Shown piece by piece: positions 15,013 to 23,106 of a stretch of DNA of 51,618 bases; within the stretch, counting starts at the first letter, position 1; the number at the start of each line of letters is the position of its first letter. A program made the translations under genes and the position numbers. Source of the stretch: an uncultured Collinsella sp. (lineage in GTDB: Bacteria; Actinomycetota; Coriobacteriia; Coriobacteriales; Coriobacteriaceae); contig UQPI01000008.1 in assembly GCA_900542945.1 (NCBI GenBank), positions 1 to 51,618 of the forward strand, in the 5' to 3' direction. Under the pieces are notes generated by a model. That model made no database searches and was not told the origin of the DNA. It worked only from the letters and a program-made list of their open reading frames with translations.

Positions 15013-16179
15013 ATGTTCGAGAAGAGTGTCGAGGAGCTCACCGAGCTCGGCGCCCAGATCACCACGGCCGAGATTGCTCAGCAGCCCGAGCTTTGGCGTG
15101 ATACGCTCAACATCTATCGCGAGAACAAGGAGGCCATCGAGGCCTTCCTGGCCGAGGCTCGCGCTATGGGCGAGGGCCGTCTGTCCGTTGTCTTCACCGG
15201 TGCCGGTACGTCCGACTACGTTGGCGATACCTGCGCCCCGTACCTGCGTCACGCTGGCAACACTGATCTCTACGACTTTAAGCCCATCGCCACGACCGAC
15301 ATCGTGAGCGCCCCGCGCGACTTCCTGCGCGCCGAGGATCCCACGCTCGTGGTTTCCTTTGCCCGCTCTGGCAACAGCCCCGAGAGCCTTGCCGCCGTTG
15401 CCGTTGCCAAGGAGCTCGTCCACAACGTCAAGTTCCTCAACATCACCTGCGCTCCCGAGGGCAAGCTTGCCGTCGAGTCCGCCGATGATCCCAATGCGCT
15501 GACGCTGCTCATCCCGCGCGCCAACGACAAGGGCTTCGCCATGACCGGTTCCTACACCTGCATGACCCTGCTCTCCACCCTTATTTTCGACACTGCCTCT
15601 GACGAGCAGAAGGCCGAGTGGGTCGAGACCATCGCCAAGATGGGCGAGGAGGTTATCGCTCGCGAGTCCGAGGTTGCCGATTACCTCGCTGGCGACTTCA
15701 ATCGCGTGACCTACCTGGGCTCCGGCTCCTTTGGCGGCCTTGCTCAGGAGAGCCAGCTTAAGATTCTCGAGCTTGCTCACGGTCTGGTCGCTACTTCCTA
15801 CGACACCTCCATGGGCTATCGTCACGGACCTAAGTCCTTCGTCGACGATAAGACGCTCGTCTTCGTGTTCGTCAACAACGACGCCTACACCCGTCAGTAC
15901 GACATCGACATCCTCAACGAGATCGGTGGCGACAAGATCGCTCAGCACACCGTTGCCGTTCAGCAGGATGGCGCTACCGTCTACGAGGGCGAGTCCTTTA
16001 CCTTTAAGGGCTACGAGGCGCTTCCCGAGGGCTACCTTGCCCTGCCGTTCGTGATGTTTGCCCAGGCTATCAGCCTGCTCAACTCCGTGCGCGTGGGCAA
16101 CACGCCCGATACGCCGAGCCCCACCGGCACGGTCAACCGCGTGGTTAAGGGCGTGACGATTCACCCCTTCACCGCTTAA
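15013..16179 (+). CDS. agaS: AgaS: galactosamine-6-phosphate deaminase/isomerase (double SIS domain)
   Basis: AgaS converts galactosamine-6-phosphate to tagatose-6-phosphate with loss of ammonia. The 388-residue protein has two SIS domains: the first with VVFTGAGTSDYVGDTCAPYL (about residue 60) and SFARSGNSPESLA (about 115), the second with YLGSGSFGGLAQESQLKILE (about 235) and SYDTSMGYRHGPKSF (about 262), where the His is typical of the catalytic site. Length and motif order fit AgaS rather than GlmS or a simple sugar isomerase. It is the product-side partner of the deacetylase gene just downstream and feeds the LacC and aldolase steps encoded later. A terminator separates it from the deacetylase gene. 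Confidence 0.92.
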   Translation: MFEKSVEELTELGAQITTAEIAQQPELWRDTLNIYRENKEAIEAFLAEARAMGEGRLSVVFTGAGTSDYVGDTCAPYLRHAGNTDLYDFKPIATTDIVSAPRDFLRAEDPTLVVSFARSGNSPESLAAVAVAKELVHNVKFLNITCAPEGKLAVESADDPNALTLLIPRANDKGFAMTGSYTCMTLLSTLIFDTASDEQKAEWVETIAKMGEEVIARESEVADYLAGDFNRVTYLGSGSFGGLAQESQLKILELAHGLVATSYDTSMGYRHGPKSFVDDKTLVFVFVNNDAYTRQYDIDILNEIGGDKIAQHTVAVQQDGATVYEGESFTFKGYEALPEGYLALPFVMFAQAISLLNSVRVGNTPDTPSPTGTVNRVVKGVTIHPFTA

Positions 16180-16194
16180 TCGCGTCCCCCTGTA

Positions 16195-16236
16195 AGGGCG
16201 CCCGTCCGCTCATAACGGCGGGCGGGCGCTTTTTGT
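16195..16236 (+). terminator. Intrinsic terminator after agaS
   Basis: GCGCCCG (16198–16204) pairs with CGGGCGC (16223–16229), with CCGC/GCGG extending the stem, followed by TTTTTG. A TATAAG at about 16250 could serve a separate promoter for the next gene. Confidence 0.75.
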
Positions 16237-16296
16237 TTTACCTGAGCTGGGTATAAGCATCACCACAGTCAACTGCTTTAGAAGCAAGGAGTGCAT

Positions 16297-17466
16297 ATGA
16301 GCACGTACGCAATTAAGGCTGACAAGTTCTTCTTGCCGGCAGGCCCGCAACTGGGCGGCTATCTTATGGTCGAGGATGGCGTCTTTGGCGCCTGGCAGGC
16401 CGACGAGCCCTCTTGCGAGATTAAGGACTACACGGGATCGTGGATCGCACCGGGTATGGTCGACACCCACATTCATGGCTTCTATAACCACTCGACTACC
16501 GATAACGATCCCGAGGGCATTGATATCAGCTCGACCGAGCTCGCCCGTCGCGGTACCACCAGCTGGCTGCCCACGACGTTCACCGATGGCGTTGAGCAGA
16601 TCAAGGACGCCTGCGCCGCTATCGCCCAGGCGGACGAGGGTCGCGGCCCCGACTTCTGCGGTGCTCGCATTCAGGGCATCTACCTGGAGGGCCCCTTCTT
16701 TACCATGAAGCACGTGGGCGCGCAGAACCCCGCTTACCTGATCGATCCCTCCGAGGAGGTCTTCGACCAGTGGCAGGAGGCTGCTGGCGGACGTATCGTC
16801 AAGAGCGCTATGGCCGCTGAGCGCGATGGCGCTGCCACCTATGCTGCCGCCCTCAACGCGAAGGGCGTCGTGACCAGCATCGGTCACTCCGACGCCACCT
16901 ACGATGAGTGCATCGCCGCCATCAACGCCGGTGCCAGCTGCTTTACGCATACCTATAACGGCCAGCGCGGGCTGCATCACCGTGAGCCCGGTGTCGTGGG
17001 TGCTGCCATGTCCACGTCCGATACCTACGCTGAGATCATCTGTGACGGCAAGCACGTAAACCCTGCCGCCATCAAGGCGCTGCTGCAGGCAAAGGGCTGG
17101 CAGCACACGGTACTCATCACCGACTGCCTGGGCTGCGGCGGCATGCCCGAGGGCAGCTACACCAGTGGCGGCATGGACGTCATCATGAAGGACAACCTGT
17201 GCTGGCTCGCCGACGGCAAGAGCATTGCCGGCTCGGTGCTCACGCTTGCCCAGGGTGTCAAGAACATCGTCGACTGGGGCATCGCCAGCGCCGATATCGC
17301 CATTCGCATGGCAACCGAGGTGCCGGCACGCTCCGCGCACATCGAGGATAAGTGCGGCAGCATCATGCCGGGTCGCGACGCCGACTTTGTCGTGTTCGAC
17401 CACGAGCTCACCCTCGTCGAGACGTATGTTGGCGGTCAGAGCGTCGGTAACGCCTTTACCGAGTAA
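16297..17466 (+). CDS. agaA: N-acetylgalactosamine-6-phosphate (or GlcNAc-6-P) deacetylase
   Basis: This amidohydrolase removes acetate from N-acetylhexosamine-6-phosphate. The 389-residue protein shows the metal and catalytic motifs DTHIHGF (about residue 55), YLEGPFF (about 130), SIGHSDATYDE (about 193), FTHTYNGQRGLHH (about 215) and the catalytic Asp in LITDCLGCGGMPEG. Either NagA or AgaA is possible from sequence; the neighbouring AgaS and Aga-type PTS favour GalNAc-6-P. The ATG at 16297 is chosen with AAGGAG five bases upstream. A second, truncated copy of its last 40 codons lies at 20206–20330. Confidence 0.9.
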   Translation: MSTYAIKADKFFLPAGPQLGGYLMVEDGVFGAWQADEPSCEIKDYTGSWIAPGMVDTHIHGFYNHSTTDNDPEGIDISSTELARRGTTSWLPTTFTDGVEQIKDACAAIAQADEGRGPDFCGARIQGIYLEGPFFTMKHVGAQNPAYLIDPSEEVFDQWQEAAGGRIVKSAMAAERDGAATYAAALNAKGVVTSIGHSDATYDECIAAINAGASCFTHTYNGQRGLHHREPGVVGAAMSTSDTYAEIICDGKHVNPAAIKALLQAKGWQHTVLITDCLGCGGMPEGSYTSGGMDVIMKDNLCWLADGKSIAGSVLTLAQGVKNIVDWGIASADIAIRMATEVPARSAHIEDKCGSIMPGRDADFVVFDHELTLVETYVGGQSVGNAFTE

Positions 17467-17478
17467 CGATAGAAAAAG

Positions 17479-17510
17479 ACGGCGGGCCCGAATCTGCTCG
17501 GACCCGCCGT
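17479..17510. terminator. Bidirectional hairpin terminator between agaA and the flavodoxin gene
   Basis: ACGGCGGG-C-CCGA (17479–17491) pairs with TCGG-A-CCCGCCGT (17498–17510). The minus-strand transcript continues into CTTTTTC, so it best serves the flavodoxin gene; it may also stop plus-strand transcripts. Confidence 0.75.
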
Positions 17511-17541
17511 ATGGGTTAAACGCTCAAAAGCACCTTTACAG

Positions 17542-18126
17542 TTACAGCTTGTTAGCGATCTTCTTTGCCGTGCGCTTAACGCCGGCCACCAGGCCTCCTG
17601 CAGGATGCTCCTTTTCGTAGGCTAGACGCTTCTCGCGCTTGGCATACTCTTCGACGATGATGTCTCCATACTCGTCTTCGATCTTGTCGAAGAAGTCGAC
17701 GGCACCCTTAATTTCCTCAGCGGTCGGGTGCCCCTTTTGGACACCGCCGGTGAGTTTGAACGGCCCCCACGTATCAAAGCCGGGGCAGCCGTAGACACCC
17801 ATAAAGATGGCCTGCCTCATGCGGCAGATGCCATCGATATCCTTGCCGTACCACTTGTTTTTGCCACCGTAGGTCATAAGGCCAAACACCTTGTCCTGCG
17901 GCTGCAGCACGTTCGTGAGCACGCGTGCCATGTCCTTGTCGATCTCGGAGTAATAGATGCCCGTGGCGACACCGATCAGATGGTATTCGTGCAGGTTGGG
18001 ATACTCGTTTTTGCCGAGCGTTTTCACATCGAGGGTATCGATTTCGGGGTGCGCCTCGACGATGGCGTCCACGAGCTTTTTCGTATTGCCGTGGTGGCGT
18101 GAGGCATAAAGAATGATGGTTCGCAT
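17542..18126 (-). CDS. Flavodoxin family protein
   Basis: A 194-residue redox protein that should bind FMN. The start MRTIILYASRHHGNTKKLVD gives the flavodoxin phosphate-binding loop (S-R-H-H-G-N-T), and YHLIGVATGIYYSEIDKD and LMTYGGKNKWYG are the loops near the isoalloxazine ring. A C-terminal 50-residue basic extension follows the fold. It is on the opposite strand to its sugar-gene neighbours and has its own terminator. The start at 18126 is chosen because the protein then begins exactly at the first beta strand; the frame stays open far upstream but that part is antisense to lacX. Confidence 0.85.
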   Translation of the reverse strand: MRTIILYASRHHGNTKKLVDAIVEAHPEIDTLDVKTLGKNEYPNLHEYHLIGVATGIYYSEIDKDMARVLTNVLQPQDKVFGLMTYGGKNKWYGKDIDGICRMRQAIFMGVYGCPGFDTWGPFKLTGGVQKGHPTAEEIKGAVDFFDKIEDEYGDIIVEEYAKREKRLAYEKEHPAGGLVAGVKRTAKKIANKL

Positions 18127-18282
18127 AAGAAGGCCTTTCAGCTGTAATTGCATCAATGTCTGTATGGTACCCCGTTGCATGGCTGGGATACCGGACGCAT
18201 CGATGAACGTGCGGGTTTGTCCTTTGGTCAGGGCCGAGACGGGTTCTTGCGAGCAAAAAGCAGTTGTTCGAAAGGATGGACA

Positions 18283-19164
18283 ATGGAATACGCTCTCTCC
18301 AACGATTCGATTTCTATCAAGGTCTCCACGGCCGGCGGCTCGTTTACCTCGATTGAGGCTGGAGGTCGCGAGTACCTGTGGCAGGGTGATCCCGCCGTGT
18401 GGTCCGGCCAGGCACCGATTTGCTTCCCGATTTGCGGAGGCCTGCGTGATGGTAGCGCCATGACGTTTGCCGGGCATCATGTGAAGCTCGCTCGCCACGG
18501 GTTTGCGCGCAAACAGGAGTGGAAGCTGCTGAGCCAAGGCGAGAACGAGTTGGCTATGTGCCTGGCTTCGGAGGATAACGCCGCGCTGCTGAGCGATTAT
18601 CCGTATCCGTTTAGGCTCGTCGCCCGTTATACGCTCGAGGACAGCGCCGTGCGCGTTTCCTATGAGGTGACCAACGAGGGCACCGAGGACATGCCGTTCT
18701 TTATCGGTGGGCATCCCGGCTTTAGGTGCCCGCTCGATGAGGGCGAGGCCTATACGGACTACGAGTTGCGCTTTGAGAAAGAAGAGGCTGCAGAGCTTTG
18801 CACCGCTGTCCCTTCGACTGGCTTGATTGACGTGGACAAGCGCTCCAAGAACCCCATGGTGGGAAAGACGCTGCCCCTGTCGCACGAGCTCTTCGATTTT
18901 GCGGAGACCATCTTTGACGTGCTCGAGAGCCGCCAGGTCACGCTTTCCAAAAAGGGCGAGGACAAGGGCGTTCGCCTGAGCTTTGAGGGCTTTCCGTACC
19001 TCATCGTGTGGAGTAAGCCCGAGGGTGATTTTGTGGCAGTTGAGCCTTGGGGCGGCCTTTCGACCTGCTCCGATGAGGACGACGTGCTTGAGCATAAGCG
19101 CGGCTGCCTTGTCGCCAAGCCCAAGGAGACCGTCGTTCGCTCGTTCACGATTGAGATTCTGTAA
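18283..19164 (+). CDS. lacX: Aldose 1-epimerase family protein, LacX-like, copy 1
   Basis: Proteins of this family interconvert sugar anomers or sugar-phosphate anomers; LacX is found in lactose/tagatose operons but its exact role is not settled. The 293-residue protein has SISIKVSTAGGSFTS, REYLWQGDPAVWSGQAPICF (residues about 31–50), HGFARKQEW with a catalytic-type His, PFFIGGHPGFRCPLDEGE with the second His (about 148), and the Glu-containing YLIVWSKPEGDFVAVEPWGG near 250. AAAGGA precedes the ATG at 18283. It stands 60 bases before lacC copy 1. Copy 2 at 34971–35852 has the same length and is about four-fifths identical by eye. Confidence 0.85.
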   Translation: MEYALSNDSISIKVSTAGGSFTSIEAGGREYLWQGDPAVWSGQAPICFPICGGLRDGSAMTFAGHHVKLARHGFARKQEWKLLSQGENELAMCLASEDNAALLSDYPYPFRLVARYTLEDSAVRVSYEVTNEGTEDMPFFIGGHPGFRCPLDEGEAYTDYELRFEKEEAAELCTAVPSTGLIDVDKRSKNPMVGKTLPLSHELFDFAETIFDVLESRQVTLSKKGEDKGVRLSFEGFPYLIVWSKPEGDFVAVEPWGGLSTCSDEDDVLEHKRGCLVAKPKETVVRSFTIEIL

Positions 19165-19223
19165 TTCCGTTTTGTCGACTCGTATCGCGAGGCACAAGGA
19201 GCCTGCGAGATAAGGAGCTAAAA

Positions 19224-20159
19224 ATGATCCTCACCGTTACGATGAACCCGTCTGTCGATACGCGCTATCAGCTCGATGAGCTCATTATCGACGACGTCAA
19301 CCGCGTGACGCCCGAAAAGACCGCCGGCGGCAAGGGCCTTAACGTGGCCCGCGTCCTGGATCAGCTGGGCGACGACGTTGTGGCAACCGGTCTGCTCGGC
19401 GGCCACATGGGCGCCTACATGGCCGAGCTCATGGATGCCAACGGCATTAAGAATGATTTTGTACCCATCAAGGGCGAGACTCGTATTTGCCTCAACATCC
19501 TTCACGCCGGCAACCAGACCGAGCTGCTCGAGAGCGGCCCGACGATTGCCCCCGAGGAGCTCGATGCCTTTACCGCCAAGTTTACCGAGCTTGCGGGCAA
19601 GGCCGACGTCGTCACCATCTCGGGTTCGCTGCCCCGCGGCGTCGAGGCGGACTACTACGCCAAGATCACGGGCATTGCCGAGAACGCCGGCGCCAAGGTG
19701 CTGCTCGATACCTCGGGTGCTTCGCTTGAGGCCGCCCTTAAGTCCGAAGTTAAGCCCGAACTGGTTAAGCCTAACCTGACCGAGATCAACGGCCTTCTGG
19801 GCACGAGCTTTACCACCGACGATGTGGACGAGCTCCGCGCCGCGCTCGCCTCTGATGCCCGCTTCTCCGATATCCCCTGGGTCGTCGTGTCCATGGGCGC
19901 TGCCGGCTCCGTTGGCTTCCATAATGGCCGTGCATTCCGCGCCAAGACTCCCGATATCCCCGCCGTTAACGCTACGGGCTCGGGCGATTCGACCATTGCC
20001 GGCTTCGCACATGCGATTGCTGCCGGCGCGGATGACGAGACGGTACTGCGTACCGCCAACACCTGCGGCAAGCTCAACGCCATGGATCCCATGACTGGCC
20101 ACTTGGTTATGGATCGTTGGGACGAGGTCTACAACGGCGTTGTCGTGACCGAGCTGTAG
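19224..20159 (+). CDS. lacC: PfkB-family sugar-phosphate kinase, LacC-like tagatose-6-phosphate kinase, copy 1
   Basis: LacC phosphorylates tagatose-6-phosphate to tagatose-1,6-bisphosphate. The 311-residue protein starts MILTVTMNPSVDTRYQLDEL and has the first PfkB signature TAGGKGLNVARVL (about residue 34), TISGSLPRGVEADYYAKI (about 132), VKPNLTEINGLLG, and the catalytic NATGSGDSTIAGF (about 250) with the anion-hole GSGD and base Asp. A 1-phosphofructokinase function is the main alternative, because LacC and FruK are close relatives; the pathway context favours LacC. TAAGGAG lies before the ATG. The paralogue at 35906–36841 has the same length. Confidence 0.85.
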   Translation: MILTVTMNPSVDTRYQLDELIIDDVNRVTPEKTAGGKGLNVARVLDQLGDDVVATGLLGGHMGAYMAELMDANGIKNDFVPIKGETRICLNILHAGNQTELLESGPTIAPEELDAFTAKFTELAGKADVVTISGSLPRGVEADYYAKITGIAENAGAKVLLDTSGASLEAALKSEVKPELVKPNLTEINGLLGTSFTTDDVDELRAALASDARFSDIPWVVVSMGAAGSVGFHNGRAFRAKTPDIPAVNATGSGDSTIAGFAHAIAAGADDETVLRTANTCGKLNAMDPMTGHLVMDRWDEVYNGVVVTEL

Positions 20160-20205
20160 AAGCTTGTGCCGCGGCCCCGGCATCGGTTGCTTGCTTGTGG
20201 TTAGA

Positions 20206-20330
20206 GTCGACGACAAGTGCGGTAGCATTATGCCGGGGCGCGACGCCGACTTTGTCGTGTTCAATCCCGACCTTAGCCTGGTCGAGACGTATGTGGGTGG
20301 CAACAGCGTCGGTAACGCGTTTGCCGAGGA
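20206..20330 (+). pseudogene. Remnant of a second N-acetylhexosamine-6-P deacetylase gene (C-terminal 40 codons)
   Basis: Directly after lacC copy 1 there are codons for DDKCGSIMPGRDADFVVF and then VETYVGGNSVGNAF, which match the last 40 residues of the deacetylase at 16297–17466 (EDKCGSIMPGRDADFVVF, VETYVGGQSVGNAF). The DNA is also close, with differences mostly at third positions. Nothing of the first 350 codons remains, and there is no start codon or ribosome site that fits. The frame runs on to a stop at 20367, inside the start of the next gene. It is a scar of a duplication or recombination. Confidence 0.8.
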
Positions 20331-20363
20331 GCCGCCAAAGAAACGATCCGAGAGGGGATTTAG

Positions 20364-20837
20364 ATGATTTACGGTGCACTGGGCGATATCGAGGAATACC
20401 GCGGAATGCTCAAGGGCCTCGACGTGCTGATCGATTGGCTCGAGGAGAACGATCCGGCGAAGCTCCAGGTCGGCAGCCATCAGATTCTGGGCGACAAGGT
20501 CTTTGCAAACGTCATGGCCCCCACGACGCGTCCCGAGGCCGAGGCTCACTATGAGACGCATCAGCGCTATCACGACCTGCAGATCGATGTTGAGGGCCGT
20601 GAGGCCTTTAAGGTCGCCACGGGCAGCCTGACGCTGGTCCAGGAGTTTGACGAGAAGGACGACTACGATCTGGTTGATTCCGACGCTTCGATCGCCGGCG
20701 ATCTTGCCGACGACAAGTTTGCACTGTTCGTTGCCGGCGAGCCTCATATGCCCACGCTCGAGTTCCCGGGCGATGGCGCACAGCCGGTCAAGAAGATCTG
20801 CTTTAAGCTGCTTGCAGATGCTTACTGGGAGGAGTAG
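20364..20837 (+). CDS. YhcH/YjgK/YiaL (EbgC-like) family protein
   Basis: A 157-residue cupin-like protein of the DUF386 family, which includes EbgC (the small subunit of evolved beta-galactosidase) and YhcH, linked to sialic-acid use. Typical segments are MIYGALGDIEEYRG at the start, HQILGDKVFANVM, the metal-site region EAHYETHQRYHDLQIDVEG (about residues 55–73) and GEPHMPTLEF (about 130). GAGAGGGG lies about eight bases before the ATG. It may act as an anomerase or isomerase for sugar acids or for a galactose derivative; the island context suggests hexosamine or galactose metabolism. Confidence 0.85.
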   Translation: MIYGALGDIEEYRGMLKGLDVLIDWLEENDPAKLQVGSHQILGDKVFANVMAPTTRPEAEAHYETHQRYHDLQIDVEGREAFKVATGSLTLVQEFDEKDDYDLVDSDASIAGDLADDKFALFVAGEPHMPTLEFPGDGAQPVKKICFKLLADAYWEE

Positions 20838-20897
20838 CGAACTGCTCGGCTGAGTTGTTCGTGTTGCGAGCGTTGTCCCTTGGAGGAGCGCGCTTGG

Positions 20898-20950
20898 GCC
20901 CCGCTGATCGCAGTTTCCCGTTTGGGAGGCCGCGGTTGGCGGGGCTTTTT
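20898..20950 (+). terminator. Terminator after the EbgC-like gene
   Basis: GCCCCGC (20898–20904) pairs with GCGGGGC (20939–20945) followed by TTTTT. The loop is long and can form inner stems (TTTCCC/GGGAGG). Confidence 0.55.
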
Positions 20951-21013
20951 GTTGAGTGGGGGAGTTGCCGGCGGCGTTGTGCTTGGATTGGCGGATGTGC
21001 GTCCGAAATCGGC

Positions 21014-21040
21014 AACAAAAAAGCCGCCCGTAGGCGGCTA
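21014..21040 (-). terminator. Terminator of the tRNA-Thr gene
   Basis: On the minus strand GCCGCC-TACG-GGCGGC is followed by TTTTTTG, about 11 bases after the tRNA 3' end. Confidence 0.8.
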
Positions 21041-21050
21041 TCTTGTGCAA

Positions 21051-21126
21051 TGGAGCCAGCGACCGGGCTCGAACCGGTGACCCCCGCTTTACGAGAGCGG
21101 TGCTCTACCAACTGAGCTACGCTGGC
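21051..21126 (-). tRNA. tRNA-Thr (anticodon CGT)
   Basis: The minus strand folds into a full cloverleaf of 76 bases including an encoded CCA: acceptor GCCAGCG/CGCTGGC, D stem GCTC/GAGC, anticodon stem CCGCT/AGCGG with loop CTCGTAA and anticodon CGT, T stem ACCGG/CCGGT with loop TTCGAGC. CGT reads the threonine codon ACG. No copy of its 3' end was found nearby that would mark an integrated element. Confidence 0.95.
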
Positions 21127-21283
21127 GGCCATGTGGTGACGCAAGTGAGGCGTCAACGGCTGTCTATGATACGGGACATCGCACATCCGCGCAAGTGTTC
21201 TGACGGCTTTTCTCACTTTAAATGCACTAATATTGGAGACGCGATGTCTTGCTCTTACGGGTCTCAAACAGAATGGGGCAGCG

Positions 21284-21763
21284 ATGGCTCAACCCAAGAT
21301 TCTTCTCACACGCATCGACGACCGTTTCATTTACGGGCAAGACGTTGTGCTGTGGAATGAGGCGGTTGGTTCCAACCTCGTCCTAATCGTTAACGACGAG
21401 ATTGCGGCGGATTCGCGCAAGTGGGCGCCTATGAGGGTCGCGGCGCCAGAAGGCGTGTGGATGCGGTTTTTCTCGGTGCAAAGGACCATCGACATCATTC
21501 ATACCGCAACGCCGCGTCAATGGATTCTGATCATGGTGGCCTCACCCGCCGATGCGCTCGCGCTGGTTAAGGGTGGTGTGCCGATCACCAAGATCAGCAT
21601 TGGCCATATGCAGGCAGGGGAGGGAAAGCGCTCTGTAACGCCTGCCGTTGCCATAGACGATACGGACATCGCCGCCCTCGAAGAACTGCGAGAACTAGGC
21701 ATAGAGCTAGAAATCCGCTACCTCCCCAGCTCCAATCCCGACCCCATCCAACTAATCATTTAA
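21284..21763 (+). CDS. Orphan PTS EIIB-like protein lacking the phospho-histidine
   Basis: A 159-residue paralogue of the EIIB at 11537–12019, alike over its whole length: the start AQPKILLTRIDDRF, VKGGVPITKISIGHM near residue 95 and ELRELGIELEIRYLP at the end all match. The active-site segment is FIYGQD instead of LVHGQV, so the histidine that carries phosphate (residue 17) is tyrosine. No IIA, IIC or IID gene is next to it. It should not transfer phosphate by the normal route; it may be a decaying duplicate or a regulatory decoy that binds a IIA or a regulator. The start at 21284 aligns with the functional paralogue; the ribosome site (GGGG) is weak. Confidence 0.85.
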   Translation: MAQPKILLTRIDDRFIYGQDVVLWNEAVGSNLVLIVNDEIAADSRKWAPMRVAAPEGVWMRFFSVQRTIDIIHTATPRQWILIMVASPADALALVKGGVPITKISIGHMQAGEGKRSVTPAVAIDDTDIAALEELRELGIELEIRYLPSSNPDPIQLII

Positions 21764-21787
21764 GAACGTCCCCAATGACTAGGTAGC

Positions 21788-21819
21788 AAAACGCCCGTCG
21801 GCGGTGGTGCCGGCGGGCG
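21788..21819 (-). terminator. Terminator after galM
   Basis: CGCCCGTCGGC (21792–21802) pairs with GCCGGCGGGCG (21809–21819), and the minus-strand transcript ends in TTTT. The same cassette, preceded by TTTAAGAACGTCCCCAATG, recurs after galT near 37066–37131. Confidence 0.75.
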
Positions 21820-21847
21820 CTGCTGTGCGATATGTTGCGTTGTGGGC

Positions 21848-22900
21848 TTAGTGCCTCATAAAGTGGTATTCGATCACATTGCTGTAGGGGTGACCCGGGC
21901 CCACGATACCCTGCGGGAACAGCGGCTGATGCGGCGTGTCGGGGTACATCTCGGCCTCGAGGGCAAAGCCGGCGCCCCAGCCATAGTTGGCATCGTCCTT
22001 GGCGTGCTCGTCGCCCAGCCAGTTGCCGGTGTAGAGCTGCACGCCCGGGGCAGTGGTGTAGTAGTCCATCTCACGACCGGTCCACATCTCCTCGACGTGC
22101 ATCGCGCGGCGCAGGTTGCGGCCGTACTGATAGCCATCGATGCACAGGCAGTGATCGTAGCCACGGGCCTGCTTGATCTGCGGGTCGTCGGCCTCCATGC
22201 CGGGTGCGACGGGGCGAAGCTCGCGAAAGTCAAACGGTGTTCCCTCGACCGGAGCAATCTCGCCGGTGGGGATGTTCTGCTCGTTAATGGGCAGGTAGTG
22301 GGCGGCGTTGGCGACAAAGAAATGTTCGCAGTCCATGCCGGCGTTATGGCCTGCAAGGTTAAAGTACGTGTGGTTGGTCATGGACACGTAGGTGGCGCGG
22401 TCGCTCTCGCAGCCATAATCGATGCGGAAGACGCCGGTGCGCGTAACGGTAAACACGGCCGTAAAGGTTCGGTTGCCGGGCAGGCCCAGCTCGCCATCCT
22501 TAAGCGAGGTGGTCATGCGCACGGCGTTATGGACCTCGTCGAGCTCAACATCCCACACACGTTTGTGCAGGCCGTGCTCAAGGTCGCTGTGCAGGTTGTT
22601 GGCGCCCTCGTTGGCGGGCATATGCCAGTCCGTGCCGTCGATGGCGATCGTGGCGCCAGCGGTGCGGTTTGCCACAGGGCCGATGGTCGCGCCAAAGCAG
22701 GCGGGGTTGTCAAAGTAATCCTCGAGCTTATCGAAACCCAGCACCACATCGCGCACGTTGCCGGGAATGTCGGGCACGTCGATGCCCAACACGGTGGCGC
22801 CATAGTCCATAATGCGAACGCAGATCTCGGGCCCGTTGAGGGTGTAACGATGAACGGGGGTACCGCACGGCGCGGTGCCGAAAAGCTCGGAAGTGATCAT
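21848..22900 (-). CDS. galM: Galactose mutarotase (aldose 1-epimerase)
   Basis: GalM interconverts beta- and alpha-D-galactose so that galactokinase can use it. The 350-residue protein has DYGATVLGIDVPD, GFDKLEDYFDNPACFGATIG, VANRTAGATIAIDG, NLHSDLEHGLHKRVWDVE, the catalytic His in SMTNHTYFNLAGH (about residue 175) and the base-type Glu near the C-terminus in FALEAEMYPDTPHQPLFPQG. ATG at 22900 with AGGA upstream aligns with family starts. It lies alone on the minus strand, divergent from the DeoR regulator at 23107, and would serve the Leloir genes galK and galT about 15 kb away. Confidence 0.93.
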   Translation of the reverse strand: MITSELFGTAPCGTPVHRYTLNGPEICVRIMDYGATVLGIDVPDIPGNVRDVVLGFDKLEDYFDNPACFGATIGPVANRTAGATIAIDGTDWHMPANEGANNLHSDLEHGLHKRVWDVELDEVHNAVRMTTSLKDGELGLPGNRTFTAVFTVTRTGVFRIDYGCESDRATYVSMTNHTYFNLAGHNAGMDCEHFFVANAAHYLPINEQNIPTGEIAPVEGTPFDFRELRPVAPGMEADDPQIKQARGYDHCLCIDGYQYGRNLRRAMHVEEMWTGREMDYYTTAPGVQLYTGNWLGDEHAKDDANYGWGAGFALEAEMYPDTPHQPLFPQGIVGPGHPYSNVIEYHFMRH

Positions 22901-23053
22901 TTGGTTCCTAACATCGAGGTATTTCCGACAAACTGTAGCGCGAACAGGCGAGATTATCACTACACCCCACTAAAGCACGGGGTATTTTTCTCAAAAAAGT
23001 GATGATTGGGGCTGTGCGGGCGTTCATTTTTGACGCGCACGAATCTGATACAA

Positions 23054-23075
23054 TTTGTTCGTTACTGTTTGAATG
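23054..23075. promoter_or_regulatory. Possible DeoR/LacR operator (TTC-N10-GAA) before the DeoR gene
   Basis: TTTGTTC (23054–23060) and GAATG (23071–23075) are separated by GTTACTGTTT. The same pattern, TTGTTC-N6-GTTTGAATG, is found before lacF at 31399–31418, suggesting a shared regulator and autoregulation. Confidence 0.45.
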
Positions 23076-23106
23076 ATATGCGCGCAAAGAACGGCGAGGA
23101 TTCATC

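Noticed and set aside
18148..18282. Longer lacX copy 1 starting at 18148
   Set aside because: The extra 45 codons do not match the paralogue at 34971, and the ribosome site fits the ATG at 18283.
21051..21126. tRNA-Thr as an integration point for an island
   Set aside because: No integrase and no direct repeat of the tRNA 3' end were seen on either side.
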